Shown here one piece after another: positions 35,273 through 43,883 of a stretch of 43,973 nt of DNA; within the stretch, counting starts at the first letter, position 1, and the number at the start of each line of letters is the position of its first letter. Source of the DNA: Fidelibacterota bacterium (lineage in GTDB: Bacteria; Fidelibacterota; Marinisomatia; Marinisomatales; TCS55); assembly GCA_029936965.1 (NCBI GenBank), contig JAPYRG010000018.1:1-43973 (forward strand). Direction: 5' to 3'. The notes under the pieces are model-generated. The model did no database searches. It was not told the DNA's origin and saw only the letters and a program-made list of their open reading frames with translations. A program made the translations under genes and the position numbers.

Positions 35273-38200
35273 CTAATTTAATTCTACGTGTATGCCTAAA
35301 CCCTGAAGTTCTTTTATAAGCACATTAAAAGATTCAGGCGACCCATATTCAGGTAAGTTTTCCCCGCGAACAATTGCATTGTAAACCTTTGACCTGCCTT
35401 CTACGTCGTCAGACTTAACTGTTAATATTTCTTGAAGCGTGTGTGCTGCGCCATAAGCCTCAAGTGCCCAACATTCCATTTCTCCAAATCTCTGTCCTCC
35501 GAATTGCGCTTTTCCGCCAAGTGGTTGTTGAGTTATTAACGAATAAGGACCCGTAGACCTAGCATGCATTTTGTCATCAACCATATGCGCAAGCTTCATC
35601 ATATATATCACACCAACCGCAACAGTATTATCATAATTTTCACCAGTAATGCCATCAATTAGCTTGACTTTTCCATCTATAGGTAAACCTGCTTTCTTCA
35701 TTTCAGTTTCAACAAGATCTGGGCTAGCGCCATCAAAAGCGGGCGTTTTATATCTCAAACCGAGTATTTCACCAGCCCAACCAAGCATAGTTTCATATAA
35801 TTGACCCAAGTTCATACGAGAAGGAACTCCAAGAGGGTTTAATACTATATCTACCGGAGTACCGTCCTCTGTAAACGGCATATCTTCCTCAGGAACGATT
35901 GTTGCAACTATACCTTTGTTACCATGCCTTCCAGCCATTTTATCACCAACCTTAACCCGACGCTTATTTGCAACATAAACTTTTGCCAGCTTTATAATAC
36001 CAGGTTGTAGTTCATCTCCGACGCGGAGCTTAAATACTTCTCTTTCTAATCTATCTTCAGCCTCAGCCCACTCTCTTCTATAAGTCCTCCAAACTGTTTT
36101 TATATCTTTCCAGCCTTTGCTATCCTCAATCCACTTTGTATCTTGCGCAAATCTTTCCATATCAAAAGACTTAATTCTTTTTTCAGTTAATTTAGTTGAT
36201 TTTTTAATCAAAGTTCTTCCATTAGACATATCTCTAATTCCACCAGATATTTGATTTTTTAATAACTCAAGAAGTTTTTTATCACGAGATTCTTTTAAAT
36301 CTTCTTTGGTTGAACGAGCTTCAATTTGTAATTCCTGGATAGCTTTCTTTAATTCTATCCTAGACATACGAGCCCTTTTTTGGAAAAGCTTAGTATTTAA
36401 CACTATACCTTGAACACCTGGATCAGCTCTACGAGATGAATCTTTCACCTCACCAGCCTTTTCACCAAATATAGCCTTTAAAAGTTTTTCTTCCGGAGTA
36501 GGGTCTGTCTCACCTTTGGGTGAAACCTTCCCAATAAGGATATCACCTTCTTGCACTTTTGCGCCAATTCTAATTATTCCATTTTCATCTAACTCTCTTG
36601 TAGCATCTTCACTTACGTTTGGAATCTCTGCTGTTAATTCTTCTTCACCACGTTTTGTATCTCGCACTTCGAGATCTATCTCATTAATATGCAAACTGGT
36701 AAAAATATCTTCGGACACCATACGTTCACTTATCACGATCGCATCTTCAAAATTATATCCTCTCCATGGCATAAATGCTACTCTAACATTATTTCCTAAA
36801 GCCAATTCACCATTATCACACGATGCTCCATCAGCAATTACATCTCCTTTTTCAACTTTTTTACCTATTTTTACTAAAGGTCTTTGATTATGGGAAGAAT
36901 TTTGGTTTGTTCTCCAATATTTCTTTAGCGGAAGCTCAACTTGGTTCGATCCTGAAGACAACGTCAAATCATCAGGCAAATCGCTAGCCTTTATCGTTAT
37001 CTTGCTAGAATCAACATAGGACACTTCACCATCAACAGGGCAGGTTAACGCAGAATAAGAGTCTTTAGCAACTTTCGTTTCAATACCTGTACCAACTATA
37101 GGTGCAGTTGGATTCATTAAAGGAACAGACTGCCTCTGCATATTAGAACCCATTAGAGCACGATTCGCATCATCGTGCTCTAAAAAAGGAATCAAAGCTG
37201 CTGCTACACTTAGAATCTGATTTGGAGCAACATCCATATATTCAATTTCACTCGAATCAACCACTGGAAAATCACCTCTTATTCTAGCTCGAACAGAACT
37301 ATCTAATAATTTACCTTCCTTATTCATTCTTGAATCAGACTGAGCAATCATAACTCTATCTTCATCGTCAGCAGATAAGTATTTTATTGATTGCGTAGCA
37401 ACCGAACTTTTTCCTTTTTTATCCAATAATCTATACGGTGCTTCAATAAATCCATGCGTATTTATTCTAGCATGTAGAGCCAAAGAGGAAATCAGCCCAA
37501 TATTTGGACCTTCAGGAGTTTCAATCGGACAAAGTCTACCATAATGAGTATAATGGACATCTCGAACCTCAAACCCAGCGCGCTCTCTTGTGAGTCCGCC
37601 TGGACCTAGAGCCGAAATACGACGCTTGTGAGTAATCTCTGCAAGCGGGTTAGTTTGATCTCCAAACTGAGATAACTGACTAGTACCAAAGAACGTATTA
37701 ATAACTGTAGTCACGACTCGAGAGTTTATTAGATCTTGAGGTGTTATAGATTCTGATTCTCTCAAATTCATCCTCTCATATATCGTTCTCAACATTCTAC
37801 TAAGAGCTACATTGAACTGATTTGTCAACAATTCACCAACTGTTTTTACCCTCCTGTTTCCTAAATGATCAATATCATCTGGACCGCGCTCACCTTTTCG
37901 CATATCTATTAAAAATCGAATTACACAAACAATATCATCCATTGTTAAGACAGTATCATCCACTGGAACCTCTAAATCAAACTGTTGATTCAATCTATAC
38001 CTGCCAACCTGACCCAAATCATATTTTTTAGGACTAAAAAACTGTCTTTCAATAAATTTCTGAGCTGTTTCTAAATTAGGCGGTTCCCCAGATCTAATGA
38101 GTTGGTATACTACACTTAAAGCCTCTTCAGTGCTTCTAGTAGGATCTTTTTCTATTGTATTAAGAAGTAACATAGATGAAAAATCCCGATCACCATCAAC

Positions 38201-39052
38201 AACATCTAGATTAAAAATTTTATTCTCACGCAAAGTTTCTACAGAGTTTTCATCAAGAATAGTACCACCTTCATAAAATATTTCCCCTGTTTTTTCATCA
38301 ATAACATCACTAACAATAGTCATACCATAATAAGCATCTATTCCTTTATTTGACTTCAAAGAGATTTCTTTTATACAGTTAAAAGCATTAAATATATCTT
38401 TATTAGTTGAGAAGCCAAGAGCACGCAATAACATAGTTACAGGAAACTTTCTTCGTCGATCTATTATTGCAAACATTGCATCATTTATATCAGTCGTAAA
38501 ATCTAACCATGACCCTCTAAATGGAATTATTCTTGCTTGAAATAACTTTGCTCCATTTGGATGAATATTATCATCAAAGAATACTCCTGGACTTCTATGT
38601 AACTGAGAGACAATAACGCGCTCAGCGCCATTAATAACAAAAGTGCCTTTTTCTGTCATCGCAGGAATATTTCCAAAGTATACATCCTGTTGAATACTTT
38701 GAGCGAATTCATTCTTATTCTCCTCATCAGTTATATTAAGAGTCAATCTCACTTTCAACGGAACTGAATAGGTTACTCCACGGTCAATGCATTCATCAGG
38801 AGAGTACTTAGGAAGACCTAAGAAATAGTTATTATATTCAAGAATATAATTCCTATGAGAATCTTCTAAAGGAAATACATCTTGAAAAACCCCCTCTAAT
38901 CCCATATGACCGCGTTCATCTTCAAGAGTATCTAACTGCAAAAAATTTTCAAAAGAATCCTTTTGCAATGAAAGAAAATCAGGCATCTCTACTAAAGATG
39001 GTATTTTAGAAAAGGACACCCTATTTGATTTGTTTTTATGTACGTATCCCAA
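35273..39052 (-). CDS. rpoB: RNA polymerase beta subunit
   Basis: A 1259-aa beta subunit. The rifampicin region reads SQLSQFGDQTNPLAEITHKR followed by RISALGPGGLTRERAGFEVR; Gly stands where E. coli and most bacteria have Met515. The catalytic segments GRHGNKGIVA and KLAHMVDDKMHARSTGPYSL near the C-terminus are present, and the protein ends with the beta' contact region. The start is TTG at 39050-39052, directly after AGGAGG and inside a run of eight T; the next in-frame starts lie well downstream. The 68-base gap to rplL is the expected place for the rplL-rpoB attenuator or processing site; only a weak six-pair AT hairpin (39090-39104) is visible there. Confidence 0.99.
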   Translation of the reverse strand: MGYVHKNKSNRVSFSKIPSLVEMPDFLSLQKDSFENFLQLDTLEDERGHMGLEGVFQDVFPLEDSHRNYILEYNNYFLGLPKYSPDECIDRGVTYSVPLKVRLTLNITDEENKNEFAQSIQQDVYFGNIPAMTEKGTFVINGAERVIVSQLHRSPGVFFDDNIHPNGAKLFQARIIPFRGSWLDFTTDINDAMFAIIDRRRKFPVTMLLRALGFSTNKDIFNAFNCIKEISLKSNKGIDAYYGMTIVSDVIDEKTGEIFYEGGTILDENSVETLRENKIFNLDVVDGDRDFSSMLLLNTIEKDPTRSTEEALSVVYQLIRSGEPPNLETAQKFIERQFFSPKKYDLGQVGRYRLNQQFDLEVPVDDTVLTMDDIVCVIRFLIDMRKGERGPDDIDHLGNRRVKTVGELLTNQFNVALSRMLRTIYERMNLRESESITPQDLINSRVVTTVINTFFGTSQLSQFGDQTNPLAEITHKRRISALGPGGLTRERAGFEVRDVHYTHYGRLCPIETPEGPNIGLISSLALHARINTHGFIEAPYRLLDKKGKSSVATQSIKYLSADDEDRVMIAQSDSRMNKEGKLLDSSVRARIRGDFPVVDSSEIEYMDVAPNQILSVAAALIPFLEHDDANRALMGSNMQRQSVPLMNPTAPIVGTGIETKVAKDSYSALTCPVDGEVSYVDSSKITIKASDLPDDLTLSSGSNQVELPLKKYWRTNQNSSHNQRPLVKIGKKVEKGDVIADGASCDNGELALGNNVRVAFMPWRGYNFEDAIVISERMVSEDIFTSLHINEIDLEVRDTKRGEEELTAEIPNVSEDATRELDENGIIRIGAKVQEGDILIGKVSPKGETDPTPEEKLLKAIFGEKAGEVKDSSRRADPGVQGIVLNTKLFQKRARMSRIELKKAIQELQIEARSTKEDLKESRDKKLLELLKNQISGGIRDMSNGRTLIKKSTKLTEKRIKSFDMERFAQDTKWIEDSKGWKDIKTVWRTYRREWAEAEDRLEREVFKLRVGDELQPGIIKLAKVYVANKRRVKVGDKMAGRHGNKGIVATIVPEEDMPFTEDGTPVDIVLNPLGVPSRMNLGQLYETMLGWAGEILGLRYKTPAFDGASPDLVETEMKKAGLPIDGKVKLIDGITGENYDNTVAVGVIYMMKLAHMVDDKMHARSTGPYSLITQQPLGGKAQFGGQRFGEMECWALEAYGAAHTLQEILTVKSDDVEGRSKVYNAIVRGENLPEYGSPESFNVLIKELQGLGIHVELN

Positions 39053-39120
39053 AAAAAACCTCCTACTTAGTTCTTGTAAATTTTATTATATCTTTAACAA
39101 AGATTGTAATTACTATGATA

Positions 39121-39504
39121 TTACTTAAGCTCGACTTCTGCGCCAGCTTCTTCAAGCTGTGCTTTTATTTCATCAGCCTCAACCTGAGGGACACCTTCTT
39201 TAATTGCCTTAGGCGCGGAATCAACAAGCTCTTTAGCTTCTTTTAACCCTAAGCTAGTAATTGCCCTTACAGCTTTAATAACATTTATCTTTGATTGACC
39301 AGCACTTGATAAAACAACATCAAACTCTGATTTTTCCTCAGATCCCTCTGCAGCAGAATCAGCTGGTGGTGCTGCAGCAACTGCAACAGGTGCAGCGGCA
39401 GTTACACCAAACTTTTCCTCAATTTCAGAAATAAGCTCTGATATTTCAACCATATTTGCAGATTCTAAGTAAGATAAAACATCTGTTCTTTTAGTTTCAG
39501 CCAT
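39121..39504 (-). CDS. rplL: Large-subunit ribosomal protein L7/L12 (bL12)
   Basis: A 127-aa bL12 of the flexible stalk that recruits translation factors. The N-terminal dimerisation domain (1-32) is followed by an Ala/Pro-rich hinge ([19 protein letters not shown]) and the C-terminal domain with [20 protein letters not shown] and [13 protein letters not shown]. It follows rplJ by 23 bases, as in the standard rplJ-rplL pair. Confidence 0.98.
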   Translation of the reverse strand: MAETKRTDVLSYLESANMVEISELISEIEEKFGVTAAAPVAVAAAPPADSAAEGSEEKSEFDVVLSSAGQSKINVIKAVRAITSLGLKEAKELVDSAPKAIKEGVPQVEADEIKAQLEEAGAEVELK

Positions 39505-39527
39505 TATTAATACTCCTTGACTTTATG

Positions 39528-40046
39528 TTATTCAGATTTTTCATTTTTTAAATTATTTAATACATTAACAAAACTTCCTATTGGAGAACTCAATGTGCGC
39601 ACCAAATTAGTCATTGGGCTATTCAACATGATTGCGAACTTGGTTAACAGTTCATCTTTCGATGGTAAACTAGCAAATTTCTTATATTCACTACCTTCTA
39701 AGACCTCACCATCAAATAATATCGCTTTCACTTCCGGCTTATCGTGTTCCTTCATAAAACTTTCTAATACTTTAGCTGGCGACGTAGGCTCATTAAAAGA
39801 AATTGCAATAGCTGTAGACCCAACTAAATATTCATCAAGCCCTTCAATCTTCATATTTTCAGCCGCTAATTTTAATAAAGTATTTTTAGTAACTTTAAAT
39901 TCGACAGAAGCATGAAAAAATTCCGATCTCAGCTTAGTAATACTATCCACATCTAATCCTAGGTAATCCGTAAAGTATATTGCACTCGCACTTTCAAGCT
40001 TATCAGTTAGATACTTTACTTCATCTATGTTCTTTTGACTTGGCAT
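39528..40046 (-). CDS. rplJ: Large-subunit ribosomal protein L10 (uL10)
   Basis: A 172-aa uL10, the stalk base that anchors L12 dimers and, in E. coli, autoregulates its mRNA. Recognised from AIYFTDYLGLDVDSITKLRS and FKVTKNTLLKLAAENM; the C-terminal helix that binds L12 is at about 145-170. It lies three bases after rplA. Confidence 0.96.
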   Translation of the reverse strand: MPSQKNIDEVKYLTDKLESASAIYFTDYLGLDVDSITKLRSEFFHASVEFKVTKNTLLKLAAENMKIEGLDEYLVGSTAIAISFNEPTSPAKVLESFMKEHDKPEVKAILFDGEVLEGSEYKKFASLPSKDELLTKFAIMLNSPMTNLVRTLSSPIGSFVNVLNNLKNEKSE

Positions 40047-40049
40047 AAC

Positions 40050-40745
40050 TTATATTACTTTAATTGTTGATAAATCAACCTTAACCCCAGGGCCCATAGT
40101 TGAAGATAATATTATTTTTTTAATAAACTGACCTTTAGAAGAAGCCGGCCTAGCTTTTAATAGAGCTTCATAGATTGTACGCACATTTTCAATTAGATCT
40201 TTCTCATCAAAAGAAGTTTTTCCAAAGCTAGAATGAATTATACCATTTTTTTCAACTCTTAATTCAACACGACCAGCTTTTAATTCATTTATTGCTTTTT
40301 TAAGATCCATTGTAACAGTACCACTCTTAGGATTAGGCATTAAACCTTTAGGGCCTAAAATCTTGCCTAATTTGCCCAATGATGGCATCATATCTGGAGT
40401 TGCAACTATTTTATCAATATCACTCCATCCATTTTTTAATTTTTCAATAAAATCATCGTTCCCGACAAAATCTGCGCCAGCTTCTTTAGCTTCCTTTTCT
40501 TTCGGGCCACGAGCCAAAACTAAAATAACGATCTCACTTCCCGTACCGCTAGGCAAACTTGTTGTGATTCGAATATTTTGATCAGCATGTCGAGGATCAA
40601 CACCCATATTTAATGCAATATCAACAGACTCATCAAATTTAGTAAACTTCATATCTTTAATCATAGACACCGCTTCATCTAATGAGTACTCTTTATCCCT
40701 ATCATGCTTTTCATTAATCAATTTTCTATTTTTAGTTAACGACAT
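40050..40745 (-). CDS. rplA: Large-subunit ribosomal protein L1 (uL1)
   Basis: A 231-aa uL1 of the mobile L1 stalk, which helps release E-site tRNA. Recognised from FDESVDIALNMGVDPRHADQ, MMPSLGKLGKILGPKGLMPN and PKSGTVTMDLKKAINELKAG. It lies four bases after rplK, and the pair forms the rplKA unit whose translation L1 represses in many bacteria. Confidence 0.99.
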   Translation of the reverse strand: MSLTKNRKLINEKHDRDKEYSLDEAVSMIKDMKFTKFDESVDIALNMGVDPRHADQNIRITTSLPSGTGSEIVILVLARGPKEKEAKEAGADFVGNDDFIEKLKNGWSDIDKIVATPDMMPSLGKLGKILGPKGLMPNPKSGTVTMDLKKAINELKAGRVELRVEKNGIIHSSFGKTSFDEKDLIENVRTIYEALLKARPASSKGQFIKKIILSSTMGPGVKVDLSTIKVI

Positions 40746-40749
40746 TGAA

Positions 40750-41175
40750 TCAACCTACCTCTATGCCCATACTTCTTGCAGTTCCACGGATCATTTCTTT
40801 AGCTTTTTCAATAGTATTAGCATTCAAATCAGCCATCTTAATTTCAGCAATCTGAGCAAGATCATTTTCACTAACTTTACCAACTTTATCTCTATTTGGC
40901 TCACCAGAACCCTTATCTAGACCTGCCGCTTTTTTAAGTAAAATTGCAGCAGGAGGAGTCTTTGTTATAAAGGTAAAGCTACGATCAGCAAACACAGTTA
41001 TTTCTACAGGAATTATCATACCAATCTGATCTTTGGTCTTATCATTAAATGTTTTACAGAAATCCATGATATTAACACCATGCTGACCTAAGGCCGGACC
41101 CACTGGAGGAGCGGGATTTGCTTGACCGGCACGTATTTGCAACTTTATAAATCCAATTTCTTTTTTGGGTGGCAT
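40750..41175 (-). CDS. rplK: Large-subunit ribosomal protein L11 (uL11)
   Basis: A 141-aa uL11 of the GTPase-associated centre, needed for RelA activation by stalled ribosomes in other bacteria. Recognised from [20 protein letters not shown], the thiostrepton/micrococcin region around the N-domain prolines, and [15 protein letters not shown]. Length normal. Confidence 0.99.
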   Translation of the reverse strand: MPPKKEIGFIKLQIRAGQANPAPPVGPALGQHGVNIMDFCKTFNDKTKDQIGMIIPVEITVFADRSFTFITKTPPAAILLKKAAGLDKGSGEPNRDKVGKVSENDLAQIAEIKMADLNANTIEKAKEMIRGTARSMGIEVG

Positions 41176-41181
41176 ACTAAA

Positions 41182-41706
41182 TTATTCCTTCTCAACCTGT
41201 AAATAATCTAATTCAACAGGAGTTGGTCTACCGAAAATACTTACAGATACTTTTAATTTTTGTTTTTCCTCATTTACTTCTTTAACAAAACCAGAAAACT
41301 CCAAGAAGGGACCATCTGTAACTTTAACATGTTCGCCTACTTTAAATAATGATTTAACAACCTCTTTATCCTTAGAGCCTTTGACAACACCTAGTATGCG
41401 ATTAACTTCATCATGTTGAAGAGATTGAGGATTACCTTGTGGCCCAACGAAACTCAATACTCCAGTAAGATTTTCTATTAAATATTTGACCTCTTTATCC
41501 ATATCCATTTTAATTAGTAAATATCCTGGGAAAAAAACTTTATTCTTCACCTTTTTTTTACCATCTCTCATCTCTATAATATTTTCTGATGGAACAAAAA
41601 CCTGATCCACCATTGAAGAAAACCCTTCACGGTCTACCTCATATATCAAAGAATCACGAATTTTCTTTTCTTTTCCAGATATAACTCTTAGTGAATACCA
41701 ATTCAT
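41182..41706 (-). CDS. nusG: Transcription antitermination/elongation factor NusG
   Basis: A 174-aa NusG. The NGN domain (1-115) starts [15 protein letters not shown] and has [17 protein letters not shown] and [16 protein letters not shown]; the KOW domain (about 120-172) has [19 protein letters not shown]. NusG binds the clamp helices of RNA polymerase and couples to S10 or Rho, both partners (with S10 encoded here) being part of the same expression system. The start directly follows the secE stop. Confidence 0.98.
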   Translation of the reverse strand: MNWYSLRVISGKEKKIRDSLIYEVDREGFSSMVDQVFVPSENIIEMRDGKKKVKNKVFFPGYLLIKMDMDKEVKYLIENLTGVLSFVGPQGNPQSLQHDEVNRILGVVKGSKDKEVVKSLFKVGEHVKVTDGPFLEFSGFVKEVNEEKQKLKVSVSIFGRPTPVELDYLQVEKE

Positions 41707-41889
41707 TTATAATAACACACTTAATATTTTTGATAGCAATAGATCCGCAAAAAACAAATATAAACCTAAAATCAATGTTAGAGTGATAACGACATAAGTT
41801 GAACCTCTTAGTTCATCCCATGTTGGCCATGATACCTTATTCATCTCAAAATCAACATCTGAAATAAAAGTTTTAAGTTTACTTATCAT
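41707..41889 (-). CDS. secE: Preprotein translocase subunit SecE
   Basis: A 60-aa single-span SecE. The conserved amphipathic helix has FEMNKVSWPTWDELRGSTYV, followed by the one membrane helix (about residues 33-57). This short form, with one helix rather than three, is the most common type and clamps SecY. It sits between tRNA-Trp and nusG. Confidence 0.97.
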   Translation of the reverse strand: MISKLKTFISDVDFEMNKVSWPTWDELRGSTYVVITLTLILGLYLFFADLLLSKILSVLL

Positions 41890-41922
41890 TCTAATTCCAA
41901 TTACTTAGAAATATAATTTAAG

Positions 41923-41996
41923 CAGGAGTGACAGGAATCGAACCTGTAACCCCCGGTTTTGGAGACCGGTGCTCTACCTAATTGAGCTACACTCCT
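41923..41996 (-). tRNA. tRNA-Trp (CCA)
   Basis: On the minus strand the acceptor stem AGGAGTG/CACTCCT is perfect with discriminator G. The anticodon stem CCGGT/ACCGG encloses CTCCAAA, giving anticodon CCA, and the T-arm is ACAGGTTCGATTCCTGT. CCA is not encoded at the 3' end. It lies between rpmG and secE, a placement also seen in other phyla. Confidence 0.96.
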
Positions 41997-42036
41997 ATTA
42001 GATTTATGTGAAGTATTTAAATATTTCATAAATAAA

Positions 42037-42201
42037 TTATTTCGATTCTTTAAATATCACGTGTTTACGAACTATAGGGTCGTATTTTTTATATTCAACA
42101 CGATCAGGGTGCAATCGTTTGCTTTTTGTAAATACATACCTATACCCAGTCCCGGCTGTACTTTCTAATTGAATAATAGTTCTCTTACTATTACCAGCCA
42201 T
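42037..42201 (-). CDS. rpmG: Large-subunit ribosomal protein L33 (bL33), cysteine-free form
   Basis: A 54-aa gene: ATG at 42199-42201, TAA at 42037-42039. The product ([20 protein letters not shown] ... [17 protein letters not shown]) is clearly bL33 and has no cysteines, so it is the zinc-free type. It starts one base after the tuf stop and takes its ribosome binding site from the last tuf codons, exactly as rpsJ does at the other tuf copy. Confidence 0.96.
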   Translation of the reverse strand: MAGNSKRTIIQLESTAGTGYRYVFTKSKRLHPDRVEYKKYDPIVRKHVIFKESK

Positions 42202-43416
42202 TTTATTCCTTTATTTCTGTAACCACGCCGGCACCAACGGTTCGACCGCCTTCACGAATTGCAAAACGTAATTCCTTATCCATTGCTATACTTGTTATCA
42301 AATCCACATCCATCTCTACATTATCACCTGGCATTACCATTTCTGTCCCCTTCGGCAACGTCACTACACCCGTAACATCCGTTGTACGAAAATAAAACTG
42401 TGGACGATATCCATTAAAAAACGGAGTATGACGACCACCTTCATCCTTCTTTAATACGTACACGTTTGCTTTAAATTTTTTATGAGGCGTAATGCTACCT
42501 GGCTTTACTACAACCTGCCCGCGCTTTAGATCTTCTTTATCAACACCTCGGAGAAGCAATCCTGCATTGTCTCCTGCCTGTCCTTGATCAAGAAGCTTAC
42601 GGAACATTTCCACTCCAGTAACTACTGATTTGGTGTCAGCATCCATACCAATAATATCAACTTCATCACCAACATTTATAATCCCTCTTTCAATACGACC
42701 TGTTCCAACCGTTCCACGACCCGTAATACTAAAAACATCCTCTACAGGCATTAGGAAAGGACGATCTACATCACGTTTTGGCTCTGAAATAAATGAATCA
42801 CAAGCCTCCATTAATTCTGTGATACATTTTGTTGCATTTTCATCGCCAGGACTATTTAATGCTTCCAATGCGCTTCCTTTAATAATAGGAGTATCATCAC
42901 CAGGAAAATCATATTCATTAAGCAAATCACGCAACTCCATTTCTACCAATTCAACTAACTCTGGATCATCTACTTGATCTGTCTTATTCATAAAAACAAT
43001 AATGCTTGGAACATTAACCTGACGCGCTAATAAAACGTGCTCTCTTGTCTGCGGCATAGGACCATCCGCTGCGCTTACCACTAATATTCCACCATCCATT
43101 TGAGCTGCACCAGTTATCATATTTTTAATATAATCTGCGTGTCCAGGACAATCTACATGGGCATAATGTCGGTTCTCAGTCTCATATTCTACATGAGCTG
43201 TTTGAATTGTGATACCACGCTCACGCTCTTCAGGAGCATTATCAATACTATCAAATGATCGCACCTCGCTTAAACCGCGAGCGCTTTGCGTGTGAGTGAT
43301 TGCTGCTGTCAAAGTTGTCTTGCCATGATCAACATGGCCTATTGTACCAATGTTAAGATGTGGCTTTGTACGTTCAAATTTTGCTTTAGACATATTTATT
43401 TATTCTCCTTCAAATT
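42196..43416 (-). repeat. 1221-bp exact repeat, copy B (tuf and flanks)
   Basis: The partner of 26755-27975. It runs from the ATGGCT start of rpmG through tuf to 23 bases upstream of the tuf start codon, including the AAGGAG ribosome binding site. Both copies point the same way, 15.4 kb apart, so recombination between them would delete or duplicate the rpoBC/rpsLG/fusA block. Confidence 0.9.
42203..43393 (-). CDS. tuf: Elongation factor Tu, copy B (tRNA-linked position)
   Basis: The second EF-Tu gene, identical in its 396-aa product to the copy at 26762-27952 and apparently identical in DNA. The position, directly after four tRNA genes in the order Thr-Tyr-Gly-Thr and before rpmG, tRNA-Trp and secE, corresponds to tufB of E. 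coli. A 54-base gap separates it from tRNA-Thr(GGU), so it is probably transcribed with the tRNAs and released by RNase cleavage. Confidence 0.99.
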   Translation of the reverse strand: MSKAKFERTKPHLNIGTIGHVDHGKTTLTAAITHTQSARGLSEVRSFDSIDNAPEERERGITIQTAHVEYETENRHYAHVDCPGHADYIKNMITGAAQMDGGILVVSAADGPMPQTREHVLLARQVNVPSIIVFMNKTDQVDDPELVELVEMELRDLLNEYDFPGDDTPIIKGSALEALNSPGDENATKCITELMEACDSFISEPKRDVDRPFLMPVEDVFSITGRGTVGTGRIERGIINVGDEVDIIGMDADTKSVVTGVEMFRKLLDQGQAGDNAGLLLRGVDKEDLKRGQVVVKPGSITPHKKFKANVYVLKKDEGGRHTPFFNGYRPQFYFRTTDVTGVVTLPKGTEMVMPGDNVEMDVDLITSIAMDKELRFAIREGGRTVGAGVVTEIKE

Positions 43417-43447
43417 AAATTAATCTTTCAAATATCTATCTTTATAG

Positions 43448-43520
43448 AGCCTACGACCGGATTTGAACCGGTGACCTTTTCCTTACCAAGGAAATGCTCT
43501 ACCGACTGAGCTACGCAGGC
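43448..43520 (-). tRNA. tRNA-Thr (GGU)
   Basis: On the minus strand the acceptor GCCTGCG/CGTAGGC has one G-U pair. The anticodon loop TTGGTAA gives anticodon GGT, and the T-arm is ACCGGTTCAAATCCGGT. It is the fourth tRNA of the operon, equivalent to thrT of E. coli, and directly precedes tuf. Confidence 0.96.
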
Positions 43521-43529
43521 AATCACTTG

Positions 43530-43600
43530 AGCGGGTGATGAGAATCGAACTCACGTAACCAGCTTGGAAGGCTGGTGTTCTACCATTGAACTACACCCGC
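43530..43600 (-). tRNA. tRNA-Gly (UCC)
   Basis: On the minus strand the acceptor is GCGGGTG/CACCCGC, the anticodon stem CCAGC/GCTGG with loop CTTCCAA gives anticodon TCC, and the T-arm is GTGAGTTCGATTCTCAT. It is the third tRNA of the operon, equivalent to glyT. Confidence 0.96.
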
Positions 43601-43606
43601 GTAACG

Positions 43607-43689
43607 TGGGGAGAGAAGGATTCGAACCTCCGTAGGCATACGCCGGCAGATTTACAGTCTGCTGCCTTTAACCCCTCGGCCATCTCCCC
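43607..43689 (-). tRNA. tRNA-Tyr (GUA)
   Basis: An 83-base class II tRNA with a long variable arm (CCGGCGTATGCCTACGG). The acceptor is GGGGAGA/TCTCCCC, and the anticodon loop CTGTAAA gives GTA. It is second in the operon, equivalent to tyrU. Confidence 0.96.
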
Positions 43690-43728
43690 AGCAGACTTGT
43701 TTCAAATTGTTAAAGAACACTCATTCAG

Positions 43729-43801
43729 AGCCGGCGAAGGGACTCGAACCCCCGACCATCTGATTACAAATCAGAAGCTCTACCAGCTGAGCTACACCGG
43801 C
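43729..43801 (-). tRNA. tRNA-Thr (UGU)
   Basis: On the minus strand the acceptor GCCGGTG/CGCCGGC has one U-G pair. The anticodon stem CTGAT/ATCAG with loop TTGTAA plus flanking T gives anticodon TGT, and the T-arm is CGGGGGTTCGAGTCCCT. It is the first tRNA of the operon, equivalent to thrU. Confidence 0.96.
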
Positions 43802-43834
43802 AAAAAAAAAGATTTTTTATGTTATAAAATCTTT
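43802..43834 (-). promoter_or_regulatory. Leader hairpin with a T tract directly before the first tRNA
   Basis: On the minus strand AAAGATTTT (43826-43834) and AAAATCTTT (43808-43816) form a nine-pair, AT-rich stem, followed by a run of T (43802-43810) that ends at the first base of tRNA-Thr(UGU). It has the layout of a weak intrinsic terminator placed between the promoter and the operon, or of a tRNA 5' processing spacer. Stability would be low. Confidence 0.35.
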
Positions 43835-43853
43835 CACCCGCTTAAGTTATAAG

Positions 43854-43877
43854 CGTATCGTCATTAATAACGATACG
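43854..43877 (-). other. Stem-loop in the leader of the tRNA-tuf operon
   Basis: CGTATCGT (43854-43861) and ACGATACG (43870-43877) form a perfect eight-pair stem with an eight-base loop (CATTAATA on the plus strand). It starts about seven bases after the -10 discriminator, so it would be the very 5' end of the supercluster transcript. It could protect the RNA end, be an RNase site or be an operator; the sequence does not decide. Confidence 0.5.
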
Positions 43878-43883
43878 AGAACA

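Noticed and set aside
39090-39104. Hairpin ATCTTT-AAC-AAAGAT between rplL and rpoB as an attenuator
   Set aside because: Six AT-rich pairs with no proper T tract. An attenuator or RNase site is expected here from E. coli, but this sequence alone does not support one.
43586-43852. An 88-codon plus-strand frame with protein-like words such as DSNLRRHTPADLQSAAF and GTRTPDHLITNQ
   Set aside because: It is the antisense translation of the tRNA-Gly, tRNA-Tyr and tRNA-Thr genes. This is a well-known spurious protein that arises whenever these tRNAs are read on the wrong strand.
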